The translations under genes were made by a program, and so were the position numbers. 64,000 nucleotides of DNA from Liolophura sinensis (taxonomy: Eukaryota; Mollusca; Polyplacophora; Chitonida; Chitonidae), in contig NC_088295.1 in assembly GCF_032854445.1 (NCBI RefSeq), forward strand, positions 13,131,385 to 13,195,384, read 5' to 3'. Below, piece after piece: positions 1-10,599 of the stretch. The number at the start of each line of letters is the position of its first letter. Positions within the stretch are counted from its first letter, which is position 1. A model generated the notes under the pieces. The model made no database searches. It was not told the origin of the DNA and worked only from the letters and a program-made list of their open reading frames with translations.

Positions 1-1890
1 GAGGTAATGCAACTCTTGCAATATGAGGTCGATTCCATGCCGGTCAATGTCACGTTCTGTTTCTGGGTATATAGGCCATTAACACCTGAAACTGGCTATA
101 ATGTACAGTGTTATTATGGCCAAACACTAGGCAACCTCCACCGTTCAATTCTTAATCGTTCCCAAAACTGTGGATACTAATTTCTCAGAATAAATGGGAA
201 AATGATATTTCCATATATTACAACACGTGAGCTGCTGCAAGTAAAACCACAAAGCAGAATATGTATGAAGAGCCATGCAGCTGTATGTATAGCACATTAT
301 AGATTTAAATACGTATGTTTTCTGTGGGCATAGCTCCGTGGATGCCGCATATGTTGGACTGACAAACAGGTCGCAACCAAGACGTAAATAAAGGTAAAGA
401 TCATCCGAATCTATACTCCCACAAGGACTATTTGTTACTAAACAGTAAGTTCTAGATTCTGTTCTTGTTAAAGTGTTTTTTTCGATCCAATACTATACTA
501 CATATACACTTAAAGGTATTTATAAAACAGAAATGGTATGTACAACAGCTCTATATCTACAGCGTATGTTCTTAACTGAATTATCATTTCCTATCTATTC
601 ATGTTGGTTGGGGTGATGTCACGCCGTGACATGCCCTGCGAAGCTTTCGAATTAGCTATTTGCATCATCAGTGTACTATCAGCCATATACGTGTGTACTT
701 CACCTTACATCTGAATTGAATGTAATTTTGTCGAAAATGAGCATTGGTACAGGACATTGCCAAAAGTGAACAATTGCATACAACACTTAATCTGAAGTGT
801 TTACGCGTTTATCTGGGATAAACACATGGGCACATTAATTTGTCTGAAGTAAAGATTTGTACATGTGTTTGATTCAGGTGAACATTTTTGTTCGACTTTG
901 AAGTGATTATTAGTACGGCACGTGACTTGTCTTGAGTGAACGTCAGTAACCGACGTAACTGCGTCTGATGTGGACATCTATACATGGTGGGTTGGAGTCA
1001 ACACACCTGACGGCATGACATAGACATGTGTACGTAACGGATTATTTATTTTCAGTTTTGATACATCTTTGTTTATTTGCAGAATTTCTGTATGTTGCGA
1101 GCTATTATGTGGTGCAGGGCAAAATCAACGAAAACAAACTGCAGGTGAAGGGAGGTAATTTACAGTGCTATCGGACCAAGTTGGGACTTGTTTCAAAGAA
1201 GTGGTCTCCCTTAGATTTATCGTGCACGGGAACAATGCACATTGCATAGGGAAATTGTCTCACGTTTAGATTGTACAAAAACGGAGAAGAATTAAACCAT
1301 AATAAAATGATTTATGTGGCGAAGATACTTAATTATTTCACAACCTGGCATATAACTTAAATAATGTGGATATATAAGAAAGCAAGCTTACTACCTCGTT
1401 GCCTAGCTCGTTATGCGTCGCTTCGCTACCTTGTCGCTTCGCTTCCTTGCGGGCATTTACTATCTAGTACTACAGTTCACAAAATTATTATGGATATTTC
1501 ACTTTTACAGAGCGAGTCCTTTCTCAAACAAAGGAGTTTATCCGTACCTTCCGTCGCACAGACATACTACAGCTTCACTGAATGAAAAAAGGTCTAAATC
1601 TACACACAAAACTAGCTTCATTGCGGGGCCAAGAAGCTGTACCACTAAACTTGTGTCTACTCTATTAAAGAAGTCACCTCAGAAGTCTCTTTGGCAAGTG
1701 TAGGCCTACCGATGTGAAACTGTAAAAAAACACAGCTGTAGATGGATTCTTATAAACTGAAAACATCTGACTAAAATATCCATGTACTTTAAAAGGACAT
1801 CTCTACTTGGAAATTCTCTACACTTTATACTACCATTAATGTGCTTTGAGTCTGGAAACCGGATAAGGCCATTATTGTTCCATCAACGTT
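1..1890. other. Gene-free AT-rich stretch
   Basis: I see no convincing gene here. Open frames are short, and they lack recognisable domains or a run of splice-consistent exons. Around 1380-1450 there is a run of 'cgcttcgct/accttg' motifs that resembles the minisatellite at 1.9-2.0 kb and may be a decayed outlier of it. Confidence 0.5.
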
Positions 1891-2003
1891 AGCATCGCGT
1901 CACCGCTTCGTGCCATCGCTTCTTACCATCGTTTCATCGCTTCGTACCATCGTTTCATCGCTTTGTGCCATCATTTCATCGCTTCATGCCATCGTGCCAT
2001 CGG
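1891..2003 (+). repeat. Minisatellite, 'catcgcttcgtac' type
   Basis: Imperfect tandem repetition of a roughly 20-base phrase built from 'ccatcgtttcatcgcttcg' variants, about five to six copies, with point differences between copies. No coding frame is evident. Confidence 0.75.
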
Positions 2004-2011
2004 CCGTAAGA

Positions 2012-2080
2012 CAAGTGAATGAATGAATGGTTATGGCTTAACGCAACACTGGCAATATTTCAGCCATATCGTGGCGACTT
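2012..2080 (+). repeat. Degenerate SINE-like repeat (molluscan 'gcaatattccagccatat' type)
   Basis: The run 'gaatgaatgaatgg' is followed by 'ttacgc-cacact-gcaatatttcagccatat-tggcga'. I know this arrangement from a very abundant repeat in gastropod and bivalve genomes. The copy is short and diverged. It is one of the few hints to the phylum. Confidence 0.45.
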
Positions 2081-2446
2081 AATACAAGTGATGGCGTTAT
2101 GGTACATAATCTACATTTTATTACTATAGTGTCTTTCTTTTAGCCAATCGCCGAAATTTAGCTATCTGTAAATTCAGCCATGCTTTCTTTTGAGGAACAG
2201 TTGTTATAAGTTGCTTACGAAATTGGTCGTCCCGTATAAGGCCTAATTATAACACCCTTTCAAACTTTGCGGATATCGGACTCAACGCTTGGACTACATA
2301 GTGACTAGTTTGCAACTTAACATTACGTTTGAAATCCATGCAGTTGCATATGAAATTTATTTCATGTTATATCATAAAAAACAGGTTCATTTACACTGTA
2401 ACAGAGCCATGGGTATATCAGCTTATTAGACTGCAATTTTACATAA

Positions 2447-2518
2447 GGTCGTATAAGTGAAATATTCTTGACTACGGCGTAAAACACCAATCAAATAAAT
2501 AAATAAATAAATAAATCA
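2447..2518 (+). repeat. SINE 3' fragment
   Basis: This is the tail of the main SINE family of the window: 'gtataagtgaaatattcttga', then 'acggcgtaaaacacc', then 'caatcaaataaataaataaat'. The tRNA-like head is missing, as expected of a 5'-truncated insertion. Confidence 0.85.
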
Positions 2519-3370
2519 AATACCAACAATACGCGGAAAAAGACATTACGCACTATTCCTGCCAAAAAATTCGTGTGGAAAATCTTACCAATGATATCGC
2601 CACCCAAACTGCATAAGCTTGCTGATACCTCTGTCCAGTGAGCAGTGATCACAGGTGTATAGCGACCAAGGTAAAGGATCAAGGGGGATAAACCCCTGTA
2701 CCTCGGTTATGACAATGATCTCTAAGTTGTCTCCCTTGCATTAGGTGATAAATGTGGTCTGAACGTAACATGACTCAAATTTACAATCCAATTTTACTTC
2801 ACCTTTATTCAAGCAATATTCTACTAAAATCCCCCATAATAACAACACACGATGTCCTTCCAGATTTTATGGTCTACTCCAAACGAAAACTAGCGATTCA
2901 TCCCAATCAGAGTAATGGAGAGTACCAGTGTTCTTGACACGACCAGCTGAAGTTAACGACTTGTTACTTATTCTCGGTTCCTTATTCTAAAATGGGTGAG
3001 GCTCCAAAAGATGCAATCGCATGTCGACCATTCGCTTATTTAACAGTATATGGCGTCTTTGCATTTCCACTTGATAGCCGATTTTTCTGGCAATCCTTTC
3101 ATAGAAGGGAAGTTAAATATACATTATTGTCCACCATTTAGACCAGTTAATTAGCTTTAGCAGTGATTGTGATATACATTCAAAAGTATAGCTTAAACCA
3201 GAGATCTAATATGCAGAGTGTAAATAGGTGACAAATCACAATTTCTGAAGCTTTCAAAAGACATTTTGCACTTGAGGCTTTCAACACTTTATCGCTGCCT
3301 TGATTGTCTTGTTCATATTTTTTCTCCCACGATAATACTGGTTACCTTCCTATGAGTTAAATGTTCTTGA
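2519..3370. other. Gene-free stretch
   Basis: Nothing recognisable. Short open frames only, with no repeat structure visible by eye. Confidence 0.5.
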
Positions 3371-3375
3371 GTAAA

Positions 3376-6050
3376 TCAATAAACCCTGTCCATATAGACC
3401 CTCATATACAGAGAATGTCGGAAATAGTTCCTTTTGTGCCACTCTAAATAGCTATCAAATCTGTTTACAGGTCCTCTGTCGTTCACACCAGTCCAACTTA
3501 TCGTCATTGAAATGGGGTCTTCCTGACTAAATAGACCCCAAAATGAACGAAATATGCAATAAAACATTAACGTCTAATATGTACAATGGAAATGACTCTG
3601 GTGACAAAGCCTTCATTTGTGCCGCCTAGAAAGACATTGTACAGTTAGAAGAATCAAGATATGAACGTTCCATCTACTTTTCATTGAGTAAATATGGGTG
3701 TTCATGTTCTCTGTGACCCTTAATTAGGGCCACCCATCTTGATCGTCCTATCCACAGCTGCGAAGAGAAATGGCTATGGAATCGCATTAGTTTCTCTTGT
3801 GCCGCTCCAAATGGCAATTAATTCTGTTGAAAAGTCCCCTATCGTGCAGACAAGACCAAATTCAAATCAATAAAATGGGGTCTTCCTGTCTGTAGTGATC
3901 CCAAAATGATCCGGAAATGATAACGTCTAATATGTATAATGTAAATGCTTCTGGTGACAAAACCATAATTTATGCCGTTCTAAAAAAGACACTGTGCAAT
4001 TAGAAGGTTCAATATACGAACGTTCCATCCAATTTTTATTTGGTAAATATGGGGTCTTCATGTTCTCTATGACCCTTAATTAGTGGCACTCATCTTGATC
4101 GCAATTTACATATCCGTGAAGAAATTGCTATGGAATCACATTAGTTTCTTTTGGCCGACAGTAACAAAAGGAAACTGAACTCTAATATGTACTATTTAAA
4201 TGGTTCTGGTGACCAAGCCGCCATTTGTGTCGCTCTAGAAAGACATTGTGCTCTTAGAAGAATCAATATATGAAGGTTCCATCCATGGTGTCTTCCTGTG
4301 TGTAAATATCTCAGAATGACCCAGAAATGATAAAGTTTAATATGTATAAATGTAAATGCGTCTGGTAAAAAAAAACTGCCCTTTCTGCTATTGTGCACTT
4401 AGAACATTTAATATATGAACGCTCCATCCATTTTTTATTGGGTAAAGATGGAGTCTTCATGTTCTCTGTGACCCTTTATTAGGGCCACCCATCTTGAAGG
4501 AATGTGAAGAAATGGCTATGGAATCGCCTTAGTCTTCTTTTGTGCCACAGTGTCTTTCTAGAGTTGCACAAATGGCGGTTTTGTAACCAGAACCATTTAC
4601 ATATAACGTGACTTTTTACCGTATATCTTGATGATTTTGGGGTCTGTACAGGAAAGCCCAATTTTATTGACAAACTTGAACTGGCATGCACCACAGGGGA
4701 CCTTTGAAAAGATATGATAGCACATTACAGCGGCACCAAAGAAACTAATGTGATTCCAAAGACTTCTTCACGGTTATTCATAGGACAGTACAGATGGAGT
4801 TCTAATCAAGGTCAATGACAACATAAAGACCCCATATCTACCCAATAAAAACTCAATGCATCCTTCATATATTGAATACTTTTGGTACAAAATGATTTTC
4901 TTGACCGGCACAAATGGCTGTATTGTCACCAGAACCATTTAAAATGTACATAGTAGACTCGAATCTTTAGTTGTATACGTGGGTCATTTTAGGGTCTAGA
5001 AAGGCAGGAAGACCCCATTTTGTTGCCCTCAAGTTATACAGGTGTGCACAACAGAGGACCTTTGAAGAGATTCAATAGCATTTTAAGGCGGCACAAGAGA
5101 AACCAACGTGACTCTGTAGCTATTTCCTCAAAGGTATTCATAGGGCGACCCGGGTGGATAGACCTAATTAAGGGCCACAGACAACATGAAGACCCCATAT
5201 TTACCCAATAAAAACTGGATGGAACGTTCATCCACTGAATCTTTCTGGTACACAATGTCTTTCTATAGCGGCACAGCCGGCGATTTTGTCACCAGAAACA
5301 TTTATTTTATATTATACATATTAGACGTTAACGTTTTACTCTCTATCTGAATCATTTTGGGGTCTATACAGACAGGAAGACCCCATTTTATTGACCTGAA
5401 CTTTGTATGCTTTGTAGGCTAAGCTTTGTATGCAAGACAGAGGACCAAACAAATTTTATAGCCATTTAGAGCGGCACAAGAGAAACTAAAGGTGTGGCTA
5501 GAACGCTCAAGATGGGTGGCACAAATTAAGGATCATAGGAAACATGAACACTCCATGTTTGCACAATAAAAATTGGATGGAACGTTCATACATTGAATCT
5601 CTCAGGACACAGTGTCTTTCTGGAGCGGCACAAATGGCGTTTTTGTCATCAGAGATATGTTTTGCTGTAGATGTGGGTCATTTTTGGGTCTTTACAGAAA
5701 GGAAGACCCCATTTCACTGACCTGAAATTGGCATTGTTGGAACATATTTTATTATTCAAAGCGGCACAAAAGAAACTAATGTAATTCGATAGCCGTTTCT
5801 TAACAGGTATGGACGATCAAGATGGATGGCCCTAATTAAGCGTCATAGAGAACATGAAGATTCCATATTTACCCACTAAAACTGAATTGAACGTTCATAT
5901 ATTTAACCTCTTAGGACCTAATGTCTGTATAGGGGATACAAATGACGGTTCTGTCTCCACGATCATCTACATTGAACTATTAGAATTAAATCTTTTGCTG
6001 TATATGTGGGACAAACAGACAAACAGACGTGTGAGCGTTCTGGCTGACTG
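3376..6050. repeat. Array of ~8 related units (310-410 bp) in two opposite arms
   Basis: The landmark 'ggggtcttcctg' occurs in the forward sense near 3510, 3873 and 4285 (the last as 'ggtgtcttcctg'). Its reverse, 'caggaagacccc' or close variants, occurs near 4640, 5000, 5370 and 5700, with a truncated unit near 6010. Other shared landmarks are 'ctctggtgacaaa..gcc', 'ttgtgccgctc', 'taattagggccacccatcttgat' and 'aaatatggggtcttcatg'. Spacings run from about 310 to 410 bases. The orientation switches near 4500. Units differ by many substitutions, so the array is old. No long open frame runs through it. Confidence 0.8.
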
Positions 6051-6755
6051 ACAGACAGATAGATGGATGGACAAAGGTTGAATGGGGTGACAAACTGAAA
6101 TCCTAATGCCACTCCACAATATGTGTTCAGAAGCATAACGAATGTTTTCTGTATAAATAAATATACAGCAGTAAGCGACGGCCACATTCTGGAGCCACGG
6201 CTACAATTAGGAACCGGGAATAAGTAACCAGTCACTATCTTCCGCATCATGTTCCTGGCCTGTTGTAGTATCAACACTTTGAGGAATGATCACGCCACTT
6301 ATCCACACCGCACTGCGCGTCAGCAACGGTCGTGGAACAAATGGTACAAAAAATTCCGTATGAAATCTCATGAAAGCGCCTTACCGTTCCACCAATCTAT
6401 ACGCCGACGCCAAGGTCATAACCTTGCAAATCCAATCGTGAAAATGAACTATTCTCACGGGTATATGGAAGCAGAGGTCTTTCAAGCCTAGCCTGCTATA
6501 ACTTTGTGCATTTTAACTGGTCGTTAGTTTACAATGGGTTTATGGTGGTTCAGTGGATTTTGAACAGCTTTGCAACTTGTCGCTAGCAAGAAAATAATTA
6601 AAGCACCCTACCATGATGTACATAACAAATAAGAATCAAACACAGACAAACCGAACATAAAACTATATATTCACACCTGTTAAAATAGGTATTTATTCTT
6701 TCACTTTTCATTTTACTAACATTAACCATACAGACACAGAGTCACTGTTGTAGAG
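6051..6755. other. Gene-free stretch with short simple repeat at its left edge
   Basis: It begins with a 'gacaaacagacagatagatgg' type simple repeat (about 6010-6070) at the end of the repeat array. Nothing else recognisable. Confidence 0.45.
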
Positions 6756-6769
6756 TTAACATAATCTTA

Positions 6770-7040
6770 ACCGTCCGGTCACGATGAAAGTCTGCCCGGG
6801 CCACGCAACACATCCGGGCGGACGGTGGTTACACGATCCACACCGCCCCACCCAACAGCAACGAGTGGCCACGGGCAGAAGAGCCGAACCCCAAGCAATG
6901 TACTCAGTGATAGCGGGGCCGTACCCGGCAAGGCTTCCCACGGGCCGGGAGGGTCCCAGGACGCAAACACCCCAGGAGACTACGAAGTATGCTAGCTCAG
7001 TTTGGAGGGCACTCGCGACAACACCGACTTGGTGTTGAGG
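6770..7040 (-). repeat. GC-rich segment, inverted copy of 8246-8520
   Basis: Read on the minus strand, this segment matches 8246-8520 over most of its length. Shared stretches include 'gggaccctcccggcccgtgg', 'cggccccgctatcactga', 'cttggggttcggctct' and 'ggtgtggatcgtgtaacca', ending at 'gaccggacgg'. It stands out as GC-rich against AT-rich surroundings. The promoter and the clean splice donor seen beside the right copy are absent here, so this looks like a duplicate of exon-like sequence without its control region. Confidence 0.8.
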
Positions 7041-7979
7041 GGAAATTGCTCACGTTTGCTGGATTTGATCCCATATGAAACTGACTTGTTAATTTGTAAG
7101 CTGAAATAGCGTTCTGCTGATGTGTTAAGAGGTCCCATTCACCATCTTATCTACCTGTAATTTAATCAGGTCTCCCAAGAGTATATAGAATGTAGACTAT
7201 TGAGAGACAAGATTGAACTACGGGTGGATAAGAGCTCCCGCACCACTTCTCTATCGACAAGTATATAACAGAGACATAAACACAGCTCTTAGACATATCT
7301 ATGAGCTTGTATAACGCTTTCGGGACACACAAGTGATTCGGGCTATACATGTGGATTGCACAAACGGGCAAGCGTTGTCAGTGAATAATACTCTATATAG
7401 TCTCTATATACTCTATAAAATATTATTTCACAATTAAGTTCTTTTCAGCGCGAACTGAAGCAAAAAGAAATAATATGTATCTGTTTTGATAAACATAGTA
7501 GTATACATGACCCCAACTTCAAAGGTATAGGTTTGAATGTATGTATGTATGTATGTATGTATGTAGGCCCTATGCTTGGGGTTTAACGTTGTACTTAAAA
7601 TGTTTCATTCACATGACGACACATCAGATGTGTCTACATATAAGGTGCGAAGGTATAGCAGTGGAGGACTATGGTTAACACAAAGTGCACTTGTTTGTAA
7701 TATGCTTGTTTCCTGCTGCGCCATGTCAAACATTATTTTCGTAACCCCCACCACATTATGGCTATGTACAGCTACATACCTAGTACATAATCGTGTTGTG
7801 AAAGTGTCAGAGTATACCTATAGTTCATAGCAAATGGAAAGGTGACCTACACAATTATACGTTCTGACATAATTTTTCACAGATATTGCTCTATACCACA
7901 AGTGCTTAATCACATTCCGGGATTTGATACAGGCCCCTACCCGCCTGTAATTCCATTATGCTTGATGTATGGAGTAGTA
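7041..7979. other. Gene-free stretch with (GTAT)n
   Basis: The segment holds a (GTAT)n microsatellite at about 7537-7566 and no recognisable gene. Confidence 0.5.
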
Positions 7980-8180
7980 CACGTGGCATGTATAGACTGT
8001 ACACAAGCATTGGGGTTCATTGTGTTCAGCCTTAGTCACGTGGTTTGATCTATTATTAACAAACTCGTTATAAATAGGTTGCCTTGTCAGCACTTGGTGT
8101 TTCACAACACTGACGTCACCTGGATACGCCGCTGACAAACAGCGACACTATAAAAGCCCCACCGGCCCGCTCACAACCCG
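7980..8180 (+). promoter_or_regulatory. Candidate RNA polymerase II promoter (two E-boxes, CRE, TATA)
   Basis: Two CACGTG E-boxes lie at 7980-7985 and 8037-8042. A perfect cAMP-response element TGACGTCA lies at 8111-8118, and TATAAAA at 8149-8155. A start site about 25-30 bases after the TATA box would fall near 8175-8185, at the edge of GC-rich exon-like sequence. Element spacing and order are those of a focused metazoan promoter reading to the right. What it drives is unknown. Confidence 0.6.
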
Positions 8181-8516
8181 GATTCGACGAGCAGATTTCC
8201 CCCGAGCTGGCCTCGGTCACCCACCTGTCACCATGACAGACTGGAAGTGGGTGTTGTCGCGAGTTCCGAAATATTTCCCCCATTCTTGGAACAGCATACT
8301 TCGTAGTAACCTAGGGCGTTTGTGTCCCGGGACCCTCCCGGCCCGTGGGAAGCTTTGCCGGCTGCGGCCCCGCTATCACTGAAATCAGTGCTTGGGGTTC
8401 GGCTCTGCTACCTGGGGCCACTCGATGCTGCTTGGAAGGGCGGTGTGGATCGTGTAACCACCGTCCGCCTGGACCGTGTGGAGTGGCCCCGGGAAACTTT
8501 CATCAAGACCGGACGG
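8175..8516 (+). other. Putative first exon downstream of the TATA/CRE promoter
   Basis: GC-rich sequence from the expected start site to a strong splice donor, 'accggacgg|gtaagt' (exon end within a few bases of 8516). The first ATG at 8233 sits in an excellent context (gtcaccATGa) and opens a 49-codon frame ending with TGA at 8380-8382. Two other frames are also open over much of the exon, which high GC alone could explain. I cannot identify a downstream exon or a protein family. It could be the first exon of an unrecognised gene, a noncoding RNA, or part of a mobile element. Confidence 0.4.
8233..8382 (+). CDS. Small ORF of 49 codons in the putative first exon
   Basis: It starts in a near-ideal initiation context about 50 bases after the predicted transcription start. 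The peptide begins MTDWKWVLSRVPKYF, is rich in R, L and W, and has no signal peptide, membrane segment or domain I recognise. The matching region of the inverted copy at 6770-7040 has no ATG in this position and does not keep the frame. It could equally be an upstream ORF or chance. Confidence 0.2.
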   Translation: MTDWKWVLSRVPKYFPHSWNSILRSNLGRLCPGTLPARGKLCRLRPRYH

Positions 8517-8520
8517 GTAA
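8246..8520 (+). repeat. GC-rich segment, right copy of the inverted pair
   Basis: Partner of 6770-7040 in the opposite orientation, about 1.2 kb away. A short stretch near 8275-8310 is present here but missing or different in the left copy. Confidence 0.8.
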
Positions 8521-8529
8521 GTTAGAGTA

Positions 8530-9016
8530 ATGTCGCACTTCAGTATACTCCCTGTGTATATTTAGGTGACAGGGTCGAGTCTATGCATAAGTCGTGATAA
8601 GATTACGTAGGTGATACTGTAAGTGCAGGCAATTAGGCTACCCTAAACAAAGCAGTACGTTAGGTATGCTGGCCCAAGACTGGCGGGAAACATTTCAGAA
8701 CTCGGGAGGACACTCATGGAACGTGAAGCCATGTAAACTCTTAAGACGTATGGAAATAAAACGTTTGCATTCATTTCTGCAGATATTTTTTGTTACATGT
8801 TTTGTATTTATATACTTCATTGTATTGGATCATCTCATAAATGTAAGTACATGTATTTATATAGTTGACTGGTTTGGATCTTCTCACTTTTGAAGAGAGT
8901 AATCAAGCTCAAGATTATTTTACATTTATAGAATATACAACGGCGTTTACCATTACCAGCTGCTGAACCAAGCAGAGTACATGGTGGAGCCACAAGCTAC
9001 CCGTTATCCAGTTTTC
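8530..9016. other. Gene-free stretch
   Basis: No recognisable gene or repeat. AT-rich. Confidence 0.45.
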
Positions 9017-9236
9017 TTTATTTGTTTGATTGGCCTTTTACGCCGTACTCAAGAATATTTCACTTATACGATGGTGGGAGGAAACCAAGAGGAGCCTGGG
9101 TGAAAGCCACGACCATCTGCAGGCTGCTGGAAAACCTTCCCATGTAAGGCCGAAGAGGAAACCAGCAAGGGCTGGACTTGAACTCACAACAATCACATTG
9201 ATGAGAGGATACTGGGTCATTGCGCCATGCTGGCCA
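9017..9236 (-). repeat. tRNA-derived SINE, reverse orientation
   Basis: On the plus strand it begins with the reversed tail 'tttatttgtttgattgg', then 'ttttacgccgtactcaagaatatttcacttatacga'. It ends at the decayed tRNA-like head ('gggtcattgcgcca'). Nearly full length, with many substitutions. Confidence 0.85.
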
Positions 9237-10599
9237 CTTTTCCAGCTTATGTTCATGGGCAACAGTTGTATACAGCTAGGTATAGTGATACACGGCTATC
9301 TTGAGGGGAAGGTCAACATTAGCAAATACAGTGGGAGTTCTGGTTCCAAGAGACATGAATTAATTCCATGGTTAGGGGTTTTACGAGCAGAGAAATTAAC
9401 ACTGCACTTGGACAACTTGTCTTCCACCAGTATGGCGTGTGTATCTGTGTGTTACATGTGGGAACCTTTGTCAGTAAAATGCCACAAGTTGATGGTTTAC
9501 CCCAGGCACAATGGTTTCCTCCACCCATGAAAATCACATCACATTAGTGAAACATTCTTGCGCAGGGGACTGAACAACAATCAAATTAGATGACAAAGAA
9601 ATTTAAGTTCAAATCTTAACAAAATGCAGCATTGTGTCAGTTCACAATATGATATTAGCTAAATTCGTTTTCAACCTGTACATGACTTCCTAACATATAA
9701 AAATAATTATTTAACATAACTATACATGCATATAAATGTGAATCTAGGGAAATAGGACCAATTAGTGGCAGACATATGACAGCAATATAGGTAATACAGT
9801 AAAAACGAGAAGTATTGCATAGATTGTGATTAAAAGTTTTCATGTATTAACATTTTACATTTACTCTTTCCATTTTTTCTTTAACTTTCTTTGAAATTTG
9901 TAATGATTAAAAAATATTCAAGAGAGATAATACACCAAACAGTGACCTGACTATGGTTCAAAATTTTCTGCAAATATTTTTCCTTATTTACTTCGTTTAT
10001 TTAAGTCATGCTTAACTGCAGCAAAATATTATATCATGATTTAAGGAGCTCAGAAAATGTGGTTAAGTTTGAAAGAAGACAGTGGAAACGTGTAGAGATG
10101 GGAAAAAGAATTGGTTGATTCAGTCATAATTAAATATAGTATGTACAAAAAGCAATGAAATATTTTCTAGAATAGATGTCACTAGTTCACACATCACTGG
10201 AGTTCATTTATGTGCACTTTGCAAATGCACGTTTAGTAGTCAATTGTGTGTACAAGCATGGGACAACAAGGAACACTGCTGAGCAGCCTGCAGCACAACT
10301 TGAGGGTGACAATTTACATGTAACTGAGTGCCTACCCAGGCCACGTACTTTCAATGTTCATATGCCGTTGGACAAACAAGGCACACTGCTTTCACCAGCT
10401 GGTGGATAACAATACCGACATATGGTAAAAAGGCAGTCAAGGTAACCAATGAATCCATTGACCAGCAATGTTTTAGACATCCTGTCGATTGAGCAAACCT
10501 ACTTTGCCATCTAGCTTGCAGTGCAGCAACCAAGTGGATGACAATTCCGCCATAAATACTGAGGTTGTCCAGAGTAGTCACTGTATCGTCCCGCACTGC
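9237..10599. other. Region downstream of MAD2L1
   Basis: No separate gene seen. The part nearest 10,600 is probably the MAD2L1 3' UTR. A minus-strand AATAAA near 9995-10000 could be its polyadenylation signal, giving a 3' UTR of about 600 bases. The signal choice is a guess. Confidence 0.35.

Noticed and set aside
5963-6277. Cysteine-rich minus-strand frames over the 'gacagacagatag' simple repeat
   Set aside because: Low-complexity repeat at the array edge. No signal peptide logic, and frames overlap each other.
9030-9530. Open frame of 166 codons, plus strand
   Set aside because: The first half is a reversed SINE. The rest has no recognisable domain or codon pattern.
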